From: Buxus sempervirens
Lineage: Eukaryota; Streptophyta; Magnoliopsida; Buxales; Buxaceae
NCBI GenBank assembly: GCA_947561395.2
Contig: OX387183.1
Location: 30,492,853 to 30,556,852 of the forward strand
Reading direction: 5' to 3'
DNA length: 64,000 nucleotides
Part shown: in pieces, positions 62,936-64,000 of the stretch
Numbering within the stretch: position 1 is the stretch's first letter
How the letters are laid out: each line of letters begins with the position of its first letter
The notes under the pieces: model-generated
What the model saw: only the letters and a program-made list of their open reading frames with translations
The model's database searches: none
What the model was told of the DNA's origin: nothing
Made by a program: the position numbers and the translations under genes

Positions 62936-64000
62936 ATGGGTTCTCATGCTATGCCTGATTCACTGGCCGAAGTGGCTTCTCCTTCCCAGCGGCCAGGTTC
63001 CCCAGCTCCGACTGTTGCTATTGAAACAAATAATCGGCAAGCTAGTGCGCCGAGGACTACTCACGCGAGCCCTGATCGCCGAACCTTATTTGAGACTTTG
63101 TTCCCGCCATTGCCCCCTGCCACCTGTGCGAGCAATGGCCAGACCAGCAGCGGGTTTGTCGCTGCCCAGGTTGGCTCTGACCTGCTGTATCAGGGCAGAG
63201 CGACAGATGCTCATATTAGTGCTGCTTCTTTGAGTTGCAATGTGGAGAAGTCGAGTTCTTCCCGAAGTGGTAAGTCTTGGTCCGACTTATTTCAAAGTGA
63301 GCTGGAGGATAAAACCAAGCTTACCTATGTTGAACCAAGGATTGTTGAAGGACGTATTGTGGTTACTCCACCCAAGGACGTGATTAACCAAGGTGTGCAC
63401 ATTTGGAAAGGCTGCCTAGTTGGCTATTTTTTGGACAGAAGTCTCCCACTTAACACTATCAAAAACCTTGCTGCTAAGATGTGGGGCAAGGTTGAGGTTA
63501 TCAACATTGAGAATGGGTTTTATATTCTTCGGTTTGCTTCCTCCTTGGTTAGAGACAAGGTCCTCAATCAAGGACCTTGGTACATGGCAGGCAGATTATT
63601 GGTCATCAAAGAATGGGAACCTAATCTACTGCTGGAGAAGTCCCAATTAACGAAAGTTCCAATCTGGGTTAAATTTTTTAATGTGCCTCTCCAGCTATGG
63701 ACTCCATCAGGGCTCAGTATTGTGGCTAGTGGGATCGGCAAGCCTCTATTCCTGGATAAGATGACAGAGAACCGTTCCAAATTGAGTTTTGCTCGAGTTT
63801 GTGTGGAAGTGGATACCAAGTGTGCTTACCCGGACAAAATCTATATCCAGCATGAAGAGGACAGTGTACCCGAATCAGTAATCACCACTGAATATGGCTG
63901 GAAGCCAGTCAAATGCAACGTATGCCATGTGTTTGGTCATGCCGCTTCTCGTTGTTCCAAGGTGAGGGCTAGAGAGTGGAGGCCAACTGGAAGAGTTTTT
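62936..64000 (+). CDS. LINE S ORF1 (partial at window end): DUF4283-type RNA-binding protein
   Basis: Open from ATG 62936 (MGSHAMPDSLAEVASPSQRPG) to the last base, 355 codons without a stop. The ATG matches that of M ORF1 in position and context. After a Ser/Pro-rich N-terminus comes WSDLFQSELEDKTKLTYVEP, then the DUF4283-like region (WKGCLVGYFLDRSLPL, GPWYMAGRLLVIKEWEPNL, KVPIWVKFFNVPLQLW, GKPLFLDKMTENRSKLSFARVCVEVD) and the CCHC knuckle CNVCHVFGHAASRC. At the codon where M has a stop, S has Gln. This is the best-preserved ORF1 here together with that of G; ORF2 would follow outside the window. Confidence 0.92.
   Translation, partial: MGSHAMPDSLAEVASPSQRPGSPAPTVAIETNNRQASAPRTTHASPDRRTLFETLFPPLPPATCASNGQTSSGFVAAQVGSDLLYQGRATDAHISAASLSCNVEKSSSSRSGKSWSDLFQSELEDKTKLTYVEPRIVEGRIVVTPPKDVINQGVHIWKGCLVGYFLDRSLPLNTIKNLAAKMWGKVEVINIENGFYILRFASSLVRDKVLNQGPWYMAGRLLVIKEWEPNLLLEKSQLTKVPIWVKFFNVPLQLWTPSGLSIVASGIGKPLFLDKMTENRSKLSFARVCVEVDTKCAYPDKIYIQHEEDSVPESVITTEYGWKPVKCNVCHVFGHAASRCSKVRAREWRPTGRVF

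Overview
This window is nuclear DNA of a flowering plant with a repeat-rich genome. The clues are plant L1-type LINEs (a DUF4283-like ORF1 with a CCHC knuckle, and an ORF2 with AP endonuclease, reverse transcriptase and a C-terminal zf-RVT domain) and Tat/Ogre-like Ty3/gypsy remains with a tRNA-Arg-type primer binding site. I cannot name the species. I see no convincing host protein-coding gene, tRNA, rRNA or CRISPR array. Essentially all coding potential comes from retrotransposons, most of it broken.

Layout. (1) Positions 1-20657 are mainly two minus-strand Tat/Ogre-like LTR retrotransposons. Element 1 has a 3' LTR (400-4023), a polypurine tract at 4024, a long 3' region, a decayed gag without pol (7420-9212), a tandem array of GAAACACGAAATGG units, a primer binding site (14479-14497) and the start of its 5' LTR (14501-15180). 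That LTR is cut by element 2, which has its own LTR (15195-17213), polypurine tract, a large GAGACGCCTTGCTCC array and a 3' region like that of element 1. A further LTR end lies at 1-399. Two 5'-truncated LINEs (A, 1664-3301; B, 6223-6754) sit inside element 1.

(2) Positions 20658-51212 are a nest of LINEs inside LINEs that can be unpacked from target-site duplications (TSDs). C (in element 2) is split by D; D is split by F, I and J; F is split by E (minus) and G; G is split by H (minus). The deepest path is LTR element > C > D > F > G > H. Apparent scrambling, such as a zf-RVT domain upstream of a reverse transcriptase, follows from this order.

(3) Positions 51213-64000 hold more LINE pieces: short 3' ends T, U and V; a nearly complete M (two ORFs); N and O (minus, truncated); a small ATCCGA-rich palindromic element; P (minus) split by Q and bordered by R; and S, whose 5' UTR and intact ORF1 run off the window end.

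How the parts work together. In each long LINE, ORF1 supplies an RNA-binding protein. ORF2 starts in an ATGA (or ATGATTAA) overlap with the ORF1 stop and supplies the nicking and copying enzyme. Long 5' UTRs rich in TTCGTGG-type words, one with a 173-bp direct repeat, probably carry the promoters. A shared 3' end (TTGTACAT, then CTTA..TTCC and poly(A)) marks nearly every copy. Several copies carry only one or two disabling changes, so activity was probably fairly recent.
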